DNA from: Roseateles_B sp051857535
GTDB taxonomy: Bacteria; Pseudomonadota; Gammaproteobacteria; Burkholderiales; Burkholderiaceae_C
Assembly (NCBI RefSeq): GCF_051857535.1
Contig: NZ_JBPZGY010000003.1
Coordinates: 465,296-529,295, forward strand
Length of the DNA: 64,000 nucleotides
Direction: 5' to 3'
Within the stretch, counting starts at the first letter, position 1; every line of letters begins with the position of its first letter. Made by a program: the position numbers and the translations under genes. Below are positions 9,269 to 16,941 of the stretch, piece by piece. Under the pieces are notes generated by a model. That model saw nothing but the letters and a program-made list of their open reading frames with translations. It had not been told where the DNA came from and ran no database searches.

Positions 9269-9757
9269 GGGGCGCATGCTGTTTGTGGGCTGGGCTGGGC
9301 TGGGCCGGAGCAGCGCGGCGGTGGCAGCGTCCCGGCCGGGCGCAGTGCGCGGCGGCCGGCCCTCGCGGGCCGGCTCCCCTGCGGTGCTCGTGGCCTGGAG
9401 CGGGCGCGTAACTCGCTCCACTCGCTGCGCTCGTTGCGCTCAAACAAACGCGCCCAGTCAGACAACAAAGCGCGCTCACGCGCGCCGCTCCAGCCCCCTG
9501 CGCTCCTCGGCGCCACGCAAGGCGCCCAGCCAGGACGCCACCACCGCCACGCAGCAACACCGAGCACCCCCCTCAGCCCCTTGGTCAACCGGGCGCATGG
9601 CATCCGCGATAAGCCTGCGTCGGCTCCTGCAAGCGCCCTACATCAAGGCAAGAGCCGGCACACGCTGTCCAGCAAGGCCATCGCAGGGGAGTCACCTACG
9701 TAAACGCCCGCATAACGCAGGCATGGGCGTCAATGCGTGGTAGGCGAGCATCCATGC
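9269..9757. other. Non-coding stretch with long hairpin
   Basis: I see no credible gene in these 489 bases; open frames here have low-complexity Arg/Ala/Ser compositions on both strands. Positions 9396-9410 (CTGGAGCGGGCGCGT) and 9478-9493 (ACGCGCGCCGCTCCAG) are inverted repeats with a single one-base bulge around a 67-base centre. The centre contains tcgctgcgctcgttgcgctc, aaacaaacgcgcccagtcag and acaacaaagcgcgctc. It resembles repeated intergenic elements I recall from Comamonadaceae-type genomes; this recollection is unverified. Confidence 0.45.
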
Positions 9758-9889
9758 GCTAGTGCTAGTGCTAGTGCTAGTGCTAGTGCTAGTGCTAGTG
9801 CTAGTGCTAGTGCTAGTGCTAGTGCTGGTGCTGGTGCTGGTGCTGGTGCTGGTGCTGGTGCTGGTGCTGGTGCTGGTGCTGGTGCTGGT
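9758..9889 (+). repeat. Compound hexanucleotide microsatellite, 11 x GCTAGT then 11 x GCTGGT
   Basis: Positions 9758-9823 are eleven perfect GCTAGT copies and 9824-9889 are eleven perfect GCTGGT copies, differing only by A to G. The array ends 75 bases before the Nudix gene start at 9965. The frame entering that gene reads Ala-Ser x 11 then Ala-Gly x 11 with no stop from 9737, so the array could be translated as an N-terminal extension or lie in the leader. Copy-number change in units of six would keep the frame but alter promoter or leader spacing. Confidence 0.95.
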
Positions 9890-9964
9890 GAGTGCACGAG
9901 CGGTCTCGGCTATGGCATGCCCCAGCGCGAGCCGGGGGGAGGGGGGTGGCGCTATGCTGCTCGC

Positions 9965-10660
9965 ATGACTCGCCCGCCCATCCTCGATCCCCGTGCCGTG
10001 CCCGTGGCTGCTCGCGATGAGGGCCTGCCCGCCGTGCCAGCCGATACCTTGTCTGCCGAGGCCCTGCGTGCCCGCTTTCGTACGCCGCCGGCCTGGTCGC
10101 CCGAGCTGCCGGGGGACGGCGGGGTGCTGAGCCAGCGAGAACCCGCCTCGGCCGCGGTGCTGGTGCCGCTGGTGCAAAGGCCCGAGGGCCTGCAGGTGCT
10201 GCTGACGCAGCGCACGGCCCATCTGCGGGATCACGCAGGGCAGGTCAGCTTCCCCGGCGGTCGCACCGAACCTGAGGACGCAGACGCCGTCGCCACTGCC
10301 CTGCGCGAGGCCCAGGAGGAGATCGGCCTGCATCCCCGCCATGTGGAGGTGCTGGGGCAGTTGCCGATCTACCGCACGGTGACGGCCTTCATGGTGCACC
10401 CTGTCGTTGCCCTGGTGCAGCCCGACTTCGACCTGGCGCTGGACGAGTTCGAGGTGGCCGAGGCCTTCGAGGTCCCGTTGTCCTTTCTGATGAATCCGGC
10501 CCACCACCAGCGCCATGTCTTCCGCTGGCAGGAGGGCGAGCGGCAGTTCCTGTCCATGCCCTGGACGGGGTCAGATCTTGCCGGGGTGTCGCGCGAGTAC
10601 TTCATCTGGGGCGCCACGGCCGCCATGCTGCGCAACTTCTATCGCTTCCTCTCGGCCTGA
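9965..10660 (+). CDS. Nudix hydrolase, CoA pyrophosphatase family
   Basis: A 231-residue protein of the NudL/YeaB-type CoA diphosphatase family, which hydrolyses CoA and its derivatives to phosphopantetheine compounds and adenosine 3',5'-bisphosphate. The UPF0035 mark LLTQRTAHLRDHAGQVSFPG precedes the Nudix box; its core REAQEEIGL is at residues 114-122. I chose ATG 9965 (MTRPPILDPRAVPV). The frame stays open upstream through the hexamer array to 9737, so a longer form cannot be excluded, but its extension (Ala-Ser/Ala-Gly repeats) is unlike the family. It is followed by a CobD/CbiB-like gene 29 bases later. Confidence 0.9.
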   Translation: MTRPPILDPRAVPVAARDEGLPAVPADTLSAEALRARFRTPPAWSPELPGDGGVLSQREPASAAVLVPLVQRPEGLQVLLTQRTAHLRDHAGQVSFPGGRTEPEDADAVATALREAQEEIGLHPRHVEVLGQLPIYRTVTAFMVHPVVALVQPDFDLALDEFEVAEAFEVPLSFLMNPAHHQRHVFRWQEGERQFLSMPWTGSDLAGVSREYFIWGATAAMLRNFYRFLSA

Positions 10661-10689
10661 GGGGCGCGGGGCCGCTATCATGCGGGCCC

Positions 10690-11679
10690 ATGAACTTCTT
10701 CGCCGTCCTGTTGGCCCTGATCTGCGAGCAGCTCAAGCCGCTGCCGCATGGCAATGCGGTGCATCAGGGCGTGATCAGCTGGGTGCGCTGGACCGGCCGC
10801 AATTTCGACGCCGGCAAGGAGCGCCACGCCCTCGTCGTCTGGGGCATCACGGTGCTGGGACCAGCCCTGCTGGCGGCCGGCCTCTATGCCCTGGTGCGGC
10901 ATTTCACGGTGCTGGGTGCCCTGGGGCTGGACGTGCTGGTCCTCTACCTCACCCTGGGCTTCCGTCAATTCAGTCATTACTTCACCGACATTCGAGACGC
11001 CCTGGAGCGCGCCGACGAGATGGAGGCCCGCCGCCTGCTGGCCGAATGGCGCCACCTGGATGCCACCGAGCTGCCACGCACCGAGCTGCTGCGCCACGTG
11101 ATCGAGCATTCGCTGCTGGCGGCGCACCGGCATGTCTTCGGCGTGTTCTTCTGGTTCATCGTGCTGTCCACGGTGGGCCTGGGGCCGGCGGGGGCCATTC
11201 TTTACCGCATGGCTGAATTCGCCAGTCGCTACTGGGCCTTCAAGAGCCGCACCATCGACGCCCCGACCAACGAGCGCCTGATGCAGATCTCCCGCCAGTT
11301 CTTCGGCTGGGTGGACTATGTGCCCGCCCGGCTGACCGCCACCGGCTTTGCCATCGTCGGCAATTTCGAGGAGGCAGTGAACGGCTGGCGCCGCGACGCT
11401 GGGCTGTGGATGCACCCCAACGAGGGCATCATCCTGGCCTCGGCCGCTGGCGCCCTGGGCGTGCAACTGGGCGGCTCGGCCGCGCCGGGTGTCACGCCAG
11501 ACCGCAGCAAGACCTTCGAGGCCGGCGGTGACATGGACGCCACCCGCGCCGAAGGCTCCACGCCTGGCATGGCACCCGCCCTGGGCCATCTGCAGAGCGT
11601 GGTGGGCCTGGTCTGGCGCTCCGTGGTGCTGTGGATGTTCCTGCTGGCCCTGCTCACGCTGGCCAATCTGCTGGGCTGA
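10690..11679 (+). CDS. CobD/CbiB-family membrane protein
   Basis: A 329-residue polytopic membrane protein related to CobD/CbiB (adenosylcobinamide-phosphate synthase) and AmpE. Hydrophobic segments are near residues 46-72, 73-92 and 148-180, plus a C-terminal helix. Marks include LTLGFRQFSHYFTDI, ERADEMEARRLLAEW and HVFGVFFWFIVLSTVGLGPA. No other cobalamin genes are present, so a true role in B12 synthesis is doubtful; this Burkholderiales subfamily is often isolated from cob operons. It starts 29 bases after the Nudix gene and converges with the SDR gene. Confidence 0.8.
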   Translation: MNFFAVLLALICEQLKPLPHGNAVHQGVISWVRWTGRNFDAGKERHALVVWGITVLGPALLAAGLYALVRHFTVLGALGLDVLVLYLTLGFRQFSHYFTDIRDALERADEMEARRLLAEWRHLDATELPRTELLRHVIEHSLLAAHRHVFGVFFWFIVLSTVGLGPAGAILYRMAEFASRYWAFKSRTIDAPTNERLMQISRQFFGWVDYVPARLTATGFAIVGNFEEAVNGWRRDAGLWMHPNEGIILASAAGALGVQLGGSAAPGVTPDRSKTFEAGGDMDATRAEGSTPGMAPALGHLQSVVGLVWRSVVLWMFLLALLTLANLLG

Positions 11680-11789
11680 TCGTCCCCATGACCCTCTGCC
11701 CCCCCTGATCCCTCTTGATCGCGAGGGCATGACTGCGTCCTTCGCAGCGTGCCTGTCGCAGGCCTGCCATCGTGCCGGCCCAGGGCTTC

Positions 11790-12572
11790 TCAGGCCTCGC
11801 GCACGTCCGCGATGACCTGCTCCCCGAAATCCGCCCGCGCCAGGTAGCGCAGCACCGCGGAGGCCGTCTGGGCCGGGCTGCTGAGCTGGGCGTCGGTCTT
11901 CAGGGCGTGGAAGCGCGGCTGCTCGGGAAAAGCTGCCGGGGCGGCGCTGCGCAGCTGCTGCTGCATGTCGGTATCGATGACGCCCGGTGCCAGCGATACG
12001 ATGCGGGCCGATGCCAGACCCTGGCTGGCCCGGTGTGCCTCGTCCAGGGCCATGGCCCGGGAGAGGTGGTCCATGGCCGCCTTGGCCGCGCAATAGGCCG
12101 CCGTGCCGGCCATGGCGCGCCGCCCGAGTCCGGACGAGATGTTCAGCACCCGGAGCTGGCCCGGCGCCTGGCGGCAGGCGTCCAGGAAGGCCGCGCTGAG
12201 CAGCAGGGCCGCCTCGGCACCCACGCGCAAGGCGTTGGACAGCTCGGCCAGCGGGGTGTCCTGCACGGCGCCGGGATGGGTTACCACGCCGGCATTATTG
12301 ATCAGGGTGAGGGTGTCAAAGCTGTCCAGGGACTGAGCTTGCAGCCACTGCTTCAGGGCCTGGGCCACGGGCAAGGGCTGGGCGAGATCCTGACGCCATT
12401 GTTGCAGCGAGCTGCCGGTGGAGGCGGCCAGGCCATAGAGCGATTCATTGTCCCGCCGGGCAATGCCCAGCACCTGATGCTCAGGGCTGGCGAGCAGTTC
12501 GCGCGCCAGGGCCAGACCCAGGCCGCGCGAGCTGCCGGTGACGATGTAGAGGTGACGCTTGGGGCTGTTCAT
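11790..12572 (-). CDS. SDR-family NAD(P)-dependent oxidoreductase
   Basis: A 260-residue short-chain dehydrogenase. The cofactor motif TGSSRGLGLALARELL is at residues 12-27, LINNAGVV follows near 90, and the catalytic Ser lies in LNISSGLGRR with the Tyr-Lys pair in YCAAKAAMDHLSRAMA. The overall form resembles sepiapterin-reductase or benzil-reductase-like SDRs, but the substrate cannot be fixed. It reads leftward and follows the pseudouridine synthase by 39 bases, so the two may share a transcript with the upstream phosphatase gene. Confidence 0.88.
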   Translation of the reverse strand: MNSPKRHLYIVTGSSRGLGLALARELLASPEHQVLGIARRDNESLYGLAASTGSSLQQWRQDLAQPLPVAQALKQWLQAQSLDSFDTLTLINNAGVVTHPGAVQDTPLAELSNALRVGAEAALLLSAAFLDACRQAPGQLRVLNISSGLGRRAMAGTAAYCAAKAAMDHLSRAMALDEAHRASQGLASARIVSLAPGVIDTDMQQQLRSAAPAAFPEQPRFHALKTDAQLSSPAQTASAVLRYLARADFGEQVIADVREA

Positions 12573-12611
12573 GAGTGCATTCTCGCGCCGGATCGCCGTG
12601 GATGGGGCCGC

Positions 12612-13226
12612 TCAGAACGGGGGAGGGCTCTGGAGCTGAAGGGCCGGCTCGGGCCCCAGGGCGGGCAGGCCCAGCTCGCAGGCATGCAGGAGCAGGCGCG
12701 GGGCGGCCAGCTGCAGGGCTGGCGGTGCATAGAGCGCGTCACCCACGATGGGATGGCCGATGGCCAGGCAGTGCACTCGCAGCTGGTGGGATCGCCCTGT
12801 CAGCGGGCACAGCTCGACGCGGGTCTGCTGCCGCACGGCGTCGCGCGCCAGCACCCGCAGCCTGGTCTGCGAGGGCTTGCCGCGTTGGTGGCAGACCATC
12901 TGCCGCGGGCGATTGGGCCAGTCGGTGACCAGAGGCAGGGCTATGGCCTGCTCGTCCGGCTCGACCAGGCCGCCCAGCACGGCCACATAGCGCTTCTCGA
13001 CCTGGCGCGTGGCGAAGGCATCGCTGAGCAGGCGCTGCATCTCGAGGCTGCGGGCGAACACCAGGAGGCCGGAGGTGGCCATGTCAAGGCGGTGCACGAC
13101 CAGCGCCTCCGGGAAGCGAGCTTGCACGCGGCTGGCTGCGCAGTCCTGCTTGTCCTCGCCACGGCCGGGCACGGACAGCAGGCCGCTGGGCTTGTCGACG
13201 ACCACGCAGCCCGGGCCGACATGCAC
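12612..13226 (-). CDS. RluA-family pseudouridine synthase
   Basis: A 204-residue enzyme converting uridine to pseudouridine in RNA. The catalytic motif HRLDMATSGLLVFAR carries the essential Asp; CVVVDKPSGLLSVPGRG and PLTGRSHQLRVHCLAIGHPI are further family blocks. There is no S4 domain, which fits the short RluA-like group. I set the start at the GTG at 13226 (VHVGPGCVVVDK). The frame stays open upstream to the phosphatase stop but offers no ATG, and a CTG immediately after that stop is the only other option. The target RNA position is not deducible. Confidence 0.85.
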   Translation of the reverse strand: MHVGPGCVVVDKPSGLLSVPGRGEDKQDCAASRVQARFPEALVVHRLDMATSGLLVFARSLEMQRLLSDAFATRQVEKRYVAVLGGLVEPDEQAIALPLVTDWPNRPRQMVCHQRGKPSQTRLRVLARDAVRQQTRVELCPLTGRSHQLRVHCLAIGHPIVGDALYAPPALQLAAPRLLLHACELGLPALGPEPALQLQSPPPF

Positions 13227-13282
13227 CCAGCCCAGCTGCAGGGCCTCGGGGGCCGGCGCCGGCGGCAGGGCAGTCCCGGCGC

Positions 13283-13759
13283 TCAGAACTGCTCCACCCA
13301 GCCGCTCTGCACGGCGGACTGAGGATTGGATCCGGCCTGCCGCACGCGCTGCAGGGCGTCGTCGACGTCCATCCCCAGGCCCTTGAGCACGCAGGCGGCC
13401 ACGGTGCCGGTGCGGCCGATGCCGGCAGCGCAGTGCAGCAGCACGCGATCGCCCACGCGAAGGCTGTGGACCAGCAGCTCCACGCCCTGGCGAAAGGCCT
13501 CGGGGTTGGCGCCCAGGCCGAAATCGCGCATGGGCAGGTGCTGCCAGCGAAAAGGCAGGCGGCCCTCGCTGACGGCTTTGTGATAGAGCGGTGAAAGCTG
13601 CGCCACCTCATCCATGGGGTTCAGGCAGCTGACCAGGCTGAGCTGGCGCAAGCGGGCTTCGTCCAGAAAGGCTCCCCAGGGCTCCAGCCGGCCGGGCATG
13701 GACTGCAGCCACAGCCGGCCGCTGATGTCAGGAGGGAGTTCGAGTGCGCGGAATGCCAT
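13283..13759 (-). CDS. Protein-tyrosine/dual-specificity phosphatase
   Basis: This 158-residue phosphatase has the Cx5R signature HCAAGIGRTG with Cys110 and Arg116, the phosphate-binding loop of the dual-specificity family. A general-acid Asp is likely in LPMRDFGLGANPE about 30 residues before. The start at 13759 (MAFRALELPPDISG) places the first strand properly; longer open frame to 13984 would read through the divergent promoter region. Gene order phosphatase, pseudouridine synthase, SDR on one strand with gaps of 56 and 39 bases suggests an operon. The substrate is unknown. Confidence 0.88.
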   Translation of the reverse strand: MAFRALELPPDISGRLWLQSMPGRLEPWGAFLDEARLRQLSLVSCLNPMDEVAQLSPLYHKAVSEGRLPFRWQHLPMRDFGLGANPEAFRQGVELLVHSLRVGDRVLLHCAAGIGRTGTVAACVLKGLGMDVDDALQRVRQAGSNPQSAVQSGWVEQF

Positions 13760-13816
13760 GGCGGAATTGTGCCTTCGGCAGCCCGTGATGTCAGCGACAT
13801 GCTCATGGTTAATAAA

Positions 13817-13834
13817 CAATTCGTTGATAAATTG
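13817..13834. promoter_or_regulatory. AT-rich inverted repeat between phosphatase and MFS genes
   Basis: CAATT (13817-13821) and AATTG (13830-13834) are 5-bp arms around CGTTGATA, inside the only AT-rich patch (13806-13834) of this divergent gap. It is a weak operator or promoter candidate for the MFS gene starting at 13897. Confidence 0.3.
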
Positions 13835-13896
13835 GAGGCGCGTCTGCATGATGCCGGCATGACGATGCCACAGCCCCTGCCGGCGCCCCTCCAGTC

Positions 13897-15180
13897 GTGA
13901 GTGCCACCCCAAATCCTTCGCTGCCCGAGCCGGAGGCCCTGCGCATCCGCCATCCCTACTGGGTGCTGGGCGCCGTCTGTGCATTGGCGCTGATGAGCAC
14001 GGTGGGCGTGTCCATGCCCTATCCCATCCTGGCCCCCATCTTTGTCGACGGGCCGCCTGATGCCTTCACCCGATTCCTGGGCCTGGATCCCAAGCTGCTG
14101 ATGGGCCTGGCTCTGGCGGTCAATCCACTGGGCATCCTGCTGGGCAGCCTCTTCATCGGTCCGCTGTCCGACCGATATGGCCGCCGCGCGACCCTCAGCG
14201 TCACGCTGACGGCCACGCTGCTGGGCTATCTGCTGACGGCCTACGCACTGCAGCAGCGCTGGTATGTGGTCTTTGTGCTGGCACGCTTCCTGACCGGCAT
14301 CACAGAGGGCAATGTGGCGGTCGCCCGGGCCTTGGTGGCCGACCTGCACGGCCAGATTGACCGCACCCGCGGCCTGGCCTGGCTCAACGCCTGTCTTTAT
14401 GCCGGTTGGCTGCTGGGGCCGCTGCTTGGCGGCCTGACCCTGGGGCTGGGTGCGCCAGTGCCCTTCGTGCTTGCAGGCATGGCCATGCTGCCTTGCCTGG
14501 TGGTCCTGAGCGCAGGCGTGCCCGCAGGCCGCCGGACATCTGGTCCCTTGAATGTGCTGCAGGCCATGCGCGAACAGCAGGCGCTGGGACTGCTGCGCGA
14601 GGATCCGGTGCTGAGGCGCCTGGCCTGGCTGCAGTTCCTCTATACCTTGGGCGTGACGGCCCTGTATGAGTTCGCACCGTTGTGGATGCTGGAGCAGGCC
14701 GGGCTGGACAGCCGCGGCATCGCCTACGTCACCGCCGCACAGTGCGCCACCATGACCCTGGCCAGCGTGCTGGCCGGCCGCTTCGGTAGCGGACGGCGCC
14801 ATCAGCCGCTGCGTGATGCAGCCTGGCTGGCCCTGCTTGCGGCACTGGGGCTGTGCCTGCTGGCGCTGCTGCCGGCTACGCCAGGTCTGCTCATGATTGC
14901 TTTTCTGGGCCTGCCGCTGGCGCTCTACAACGCCGTCATGCCGGCCTGGATGTCAGAGCGCTTCGCCAGCCACGGCCAGGGCCGGGTGATGGGCTTGCTG
15001 TCCACCATCTTCTGTCTGGCCAATGTCGTGGTGGCCCTGCTGGGCTCAGGTCTTGCCCTGCTGTCCTCGCGCTGGATCATGGCGCTGGGCGGCCTGACCT
15101 GCGTGCTGGCGGCCTGGCAGTTGGTGGCCCTGGCACGGTTCGAAGTGCAGAAGAAAAGCCAGTTGAGAGACCAAACATGA
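13897..15180 (+). CDS. MFS transporter (drug/metabolite efflux type)
   Basis: A 427-residue major facilitator with about 12 hydrophobic segments. The cytoplasmic loop 2-3 signature is present as GPLSDRYGRRATLSVT. Loop 4-5 region reads LARFLTGITEGNVAVARALV, like tetracycline/multidrug exporters. The start is GTG 13897 (MSATPNPSLPEPE). Its stop overlaps the ATG of the next regulator gene (ATGA), so the two are translationally coupled and the regulator probably controls the pump. The substrate is unknown. Confidence 0.9.
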   Translation: MSATPNPSLPEPEALRIRHPYWVLGAVCALALMSTVGVSMPYPILAPIFVDGPPDAFTRFLGLDPKLLMGLALAVNPLGILLGSLFIGPLSDRYGRRATLSVTLTATLLGYLLTAYALQQRWYVVFVLARFLTGITEGNVAVARALVADLHGQIDRTRGLAWLNACLYAGWLLGPLLGGLTLGLGAPVPFVLAGMAMLPCLVVLSAGVPAGRRTSGPLNVLQAMREQQALGLLREDPVLRRLAWLQFLYTLGVTALYEFAPLWMLEQAGLDSRGIAYVTAAQCATMTLASVLAGRFGSGRRHQPLRDAAWLALLAALGLCLLALLPATPGLLMIAFLGLPLALYNAVMPAWMSERFASHGQGRVMGLLSTIFCLANVVVALLGSGLALLSSRWIMALGGLTCVLAAWQLVALARFEVQKKSQLRDQT

Positions 15181-15803
15181 AGACCGAAGCCCGGCAGCGC
15201 CTGCTGCATCAGCTCAAGAGCGGGGGGCCGCAGACGGCGGCGCAACTGGCCGACGGCCTGGACCTGAGCGGCATGGGGGCGCACAAGCAGCTGCAGCAGC
15301 TGGCTGAGGAAGGCTTGCTCCAGTGGCGGGACGAGGCCGGCGTCGTGGGCCGGCCGCGCCGGGTCTGGCGGCTCAGTGCGGCGGGCCATGCCCAGTTTCC
15401 GGACCGCCATGGCGAGCTCACGGTGCAGCTGATCCAGCAGGTCCGAAGTCTGCTGGGGGAGCCGGCACTGGAGAGGCTGATCGATGCGCGCGAGCAGGAC
15501 AGCGAGCGCCGCTACCTGGCCGCCCTGGCTGGCAAGCGCAGCCTGCGCAGTGCCCTGCAGGTCCTGGCCGCTGAGCGGGAGCGCGAGGGCTATATGGCGC
15601 GGATCGAGCGGACGGGACACGACTGGCTGCTGATCGAGGATCACTGCCCCATCTGCGCCGCGGCGCAGGCCTGCCAGGGCTTCTGTCGTTCCGAACTGGC
15701 CCTGTTCCAGCGCTGCCTGGCACCGTGGGCAGAGGTGCGCAGGACCGAACACCAGCTTGCTGGTGGACGGCGCTGTGCCTATCGCATCAGTCCTCACCCC
15801 TGA
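15177..15803 (+). CDS. SufR/COG2345-like HTH regulator with cysteine cluster
   Basis: A 208-residue regulator. An N-terminal winged helix (LLHQLKSGGPQTAAQLADGL, then SGMGAHKQLQQLAEEGLLQW and VVGRPRRVWRLSAAG) is followed by a helical dimer region. The C-terminal cysteine set is C157, C160, C166, C170 and C180 in DHCPICAAAQACQGFCRSEL and the following stretch. This matches SufR-type regulators, which bind an iron-sulfur cluster. It overlaps the MFS stop by 4 bases, so pump and sensor are made together. A redox or metal signal is likely but inferred. Confidence 0.85.
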   Translation: MKTEARQRLLHQLKSGGPQTAAQLADGLDLSGMGAHKQLQQLAEEGLLQWRDEAGVVGRPRRVWRLSAAGHAQFPDRHGELTVQLIQQVRSLLGEPALERLIDAREQDSERRYLAALAGKRSLRSALQVLAAEREREGYMARIERTGHDWLLIEDHCPICAAAQACQGFCRSELALFQRCLAPWAEVRRTEHQLAGGRRCAYRISPHP

Positions 15804-16854
15804 GCACGGCATGCAGCCAGGGCTCGAGCTGGCGCAGCTCCTGGGCCAATGCCTCGCGCGCCTGGGTGGAGGCCTGGGCGCAGCGCTGTTCCCACTGCCC
15901 GCGCTCGACTTCGAGGACGCTGATGCTGGCCTGTGCCTGAGGGCTGTCCAGGGCACGCAGGCTGCGCAGCGCCTGGCGCAGCACCGAGCCATGCAGCTGC
16001 ACATTGCTTTGCAAATCGGGTTCTGACAGCAGCCCGGCCAGCAGTTGCCAGGCTTGGGCGTGGCGTCCGCGCCGATTCAGGAGTTCGGCCATGGATTCCT
16101 GGGCCGACCAGCGCCAGTAGCGGGTCTTCTCGTCGACCGACCATTGGGCCAGCAGCTGGTTCAGCAGGGTGTCGGCCTCATCAAGCCGATGCAGCAGCAC
16201 CAGCAGATGTGCCACCGCCAGCTTGAGCACGCCCTGGAAGACCGCATGCAGGCGCCCATCCTGGGCCAAAGAGCGGGCTCCGCCCAGGTGGCGCTCGGCA
16301 CGGCGCAGGGCGAGCCGGGCCATCACCCGGCCTTCGTCATCGCCGCGTTCCAGAGCCTGTTCATGGGCGGCTGTCATGGAGACCAGCAGATTCGTATAGG
16401 CCCTCATGCGATCCGCGCTGTCGATGGACTCACGGGCCAGGGACAGCGCACGCATGTGCAGCAACTCGGCCTGGTCCAGGTTGCCCATGCGGGCATGCAC
16501 ATGGCCCAGGCAGCTCAGGCAGGCGGACAGCGGCTCATGGAACTGCTCCCGCTCCAGGTAGCGCACGGAGGCCTTGGCCAGCGGCATGGCCTCTGCGGCG
16601 AGGCCGAACTCGCACAGGGCCAGGGCGGCCTGGCGCAGGGCATGAGGCAGCGCGGTGGAGGCCGGACCGCTGCTCAAGGCCGCGGCGGCGGCCAGTGCCT
16701 GCCGGCAACTGCCCAGGAGGTCCCCGGTCTGCCAGGACTGGATGGCTCGGGCGAGCAGCCGGTCGCCGTCAGCCGGTGGATCGGAGGCGGTAGGGGCCGG
16801 CGTCGGCGATTGCGTTTGCGCGAGGCCGGCCTGCGGGGACTGCGGGTACTGCAT
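15787..16854 (-). CDS. TPR-type helical repeat protein
   Basis: This 355-residue protein is almost entirely alpha-helical with TPR-like motifs (for example SCLGHVHARMGNLDQAELLH and AESMAELLNRR-type pairs). It has no signal peptide and no catalytic domain. The first 30 residues are Pro/Gln-rich. Similar helical arrays form the N-terminal half of TPR-GGDEF proteins in related bacteria. Here it stands alone but divergent from a PAS-PAS-GGDEF gene, sharing an 87-base gap, which hints at a signalling partnership. The last 17 bases overlap the convergent regulator gene ending at 15803. Confidence 0.72.
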   Translation of the reverse strand: MQYPQSPQAGLAQTQSPTPAPTASDPPADGDRLLARAIQSWQTGDLLGSCRQALAAAAALSSGPASTALPHALRQAALALCEFGLAAEAMPLAKASVRYLEREQFHEPLSACLSCLGHVHARMGNLDQAELLHMRALSLARESIDSADRMRAYTNLLVSMTAAHEQALERGDDEGRVMARLALRRAERHLGGARSLAQDGRLHAVFQGVLKLAVAHLLVLLHRLDEADTLLNQLLAQWSVDEKTRYWRWSAQESMAELLNRRGRHAQAWQLLAGLLSEPDLQSNVQLHGSVLRQALRSLRALDSPQAQASISVLEVERGQWEQRCAQASTQAREALAQELRQLEPWLHAVLRGED

Positions 16855-16941
16855 ATGGCTGGACTCTATGCCAAATCCTTGTCGTCTCCCTGCCGGAAAT
16901 CACCGCTAGACTGGGATGAGAACCCTGATGCCGGACCCGCC

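Noticed and set aside
7684..9603. Long leftward open frame opposite sdhE and gltA
   Set aside because: It mirrors gltA codons on the opposite strand and crosses its terminator; no family motif.
9737..9964. Ala-Ser/Ala-Gly leader as part of the Nudix protein
   Set aside because: Open in frame but unlike any Nudix N terminus. I kept ATG 9965 and report the array as a repeat and as a finding instead.
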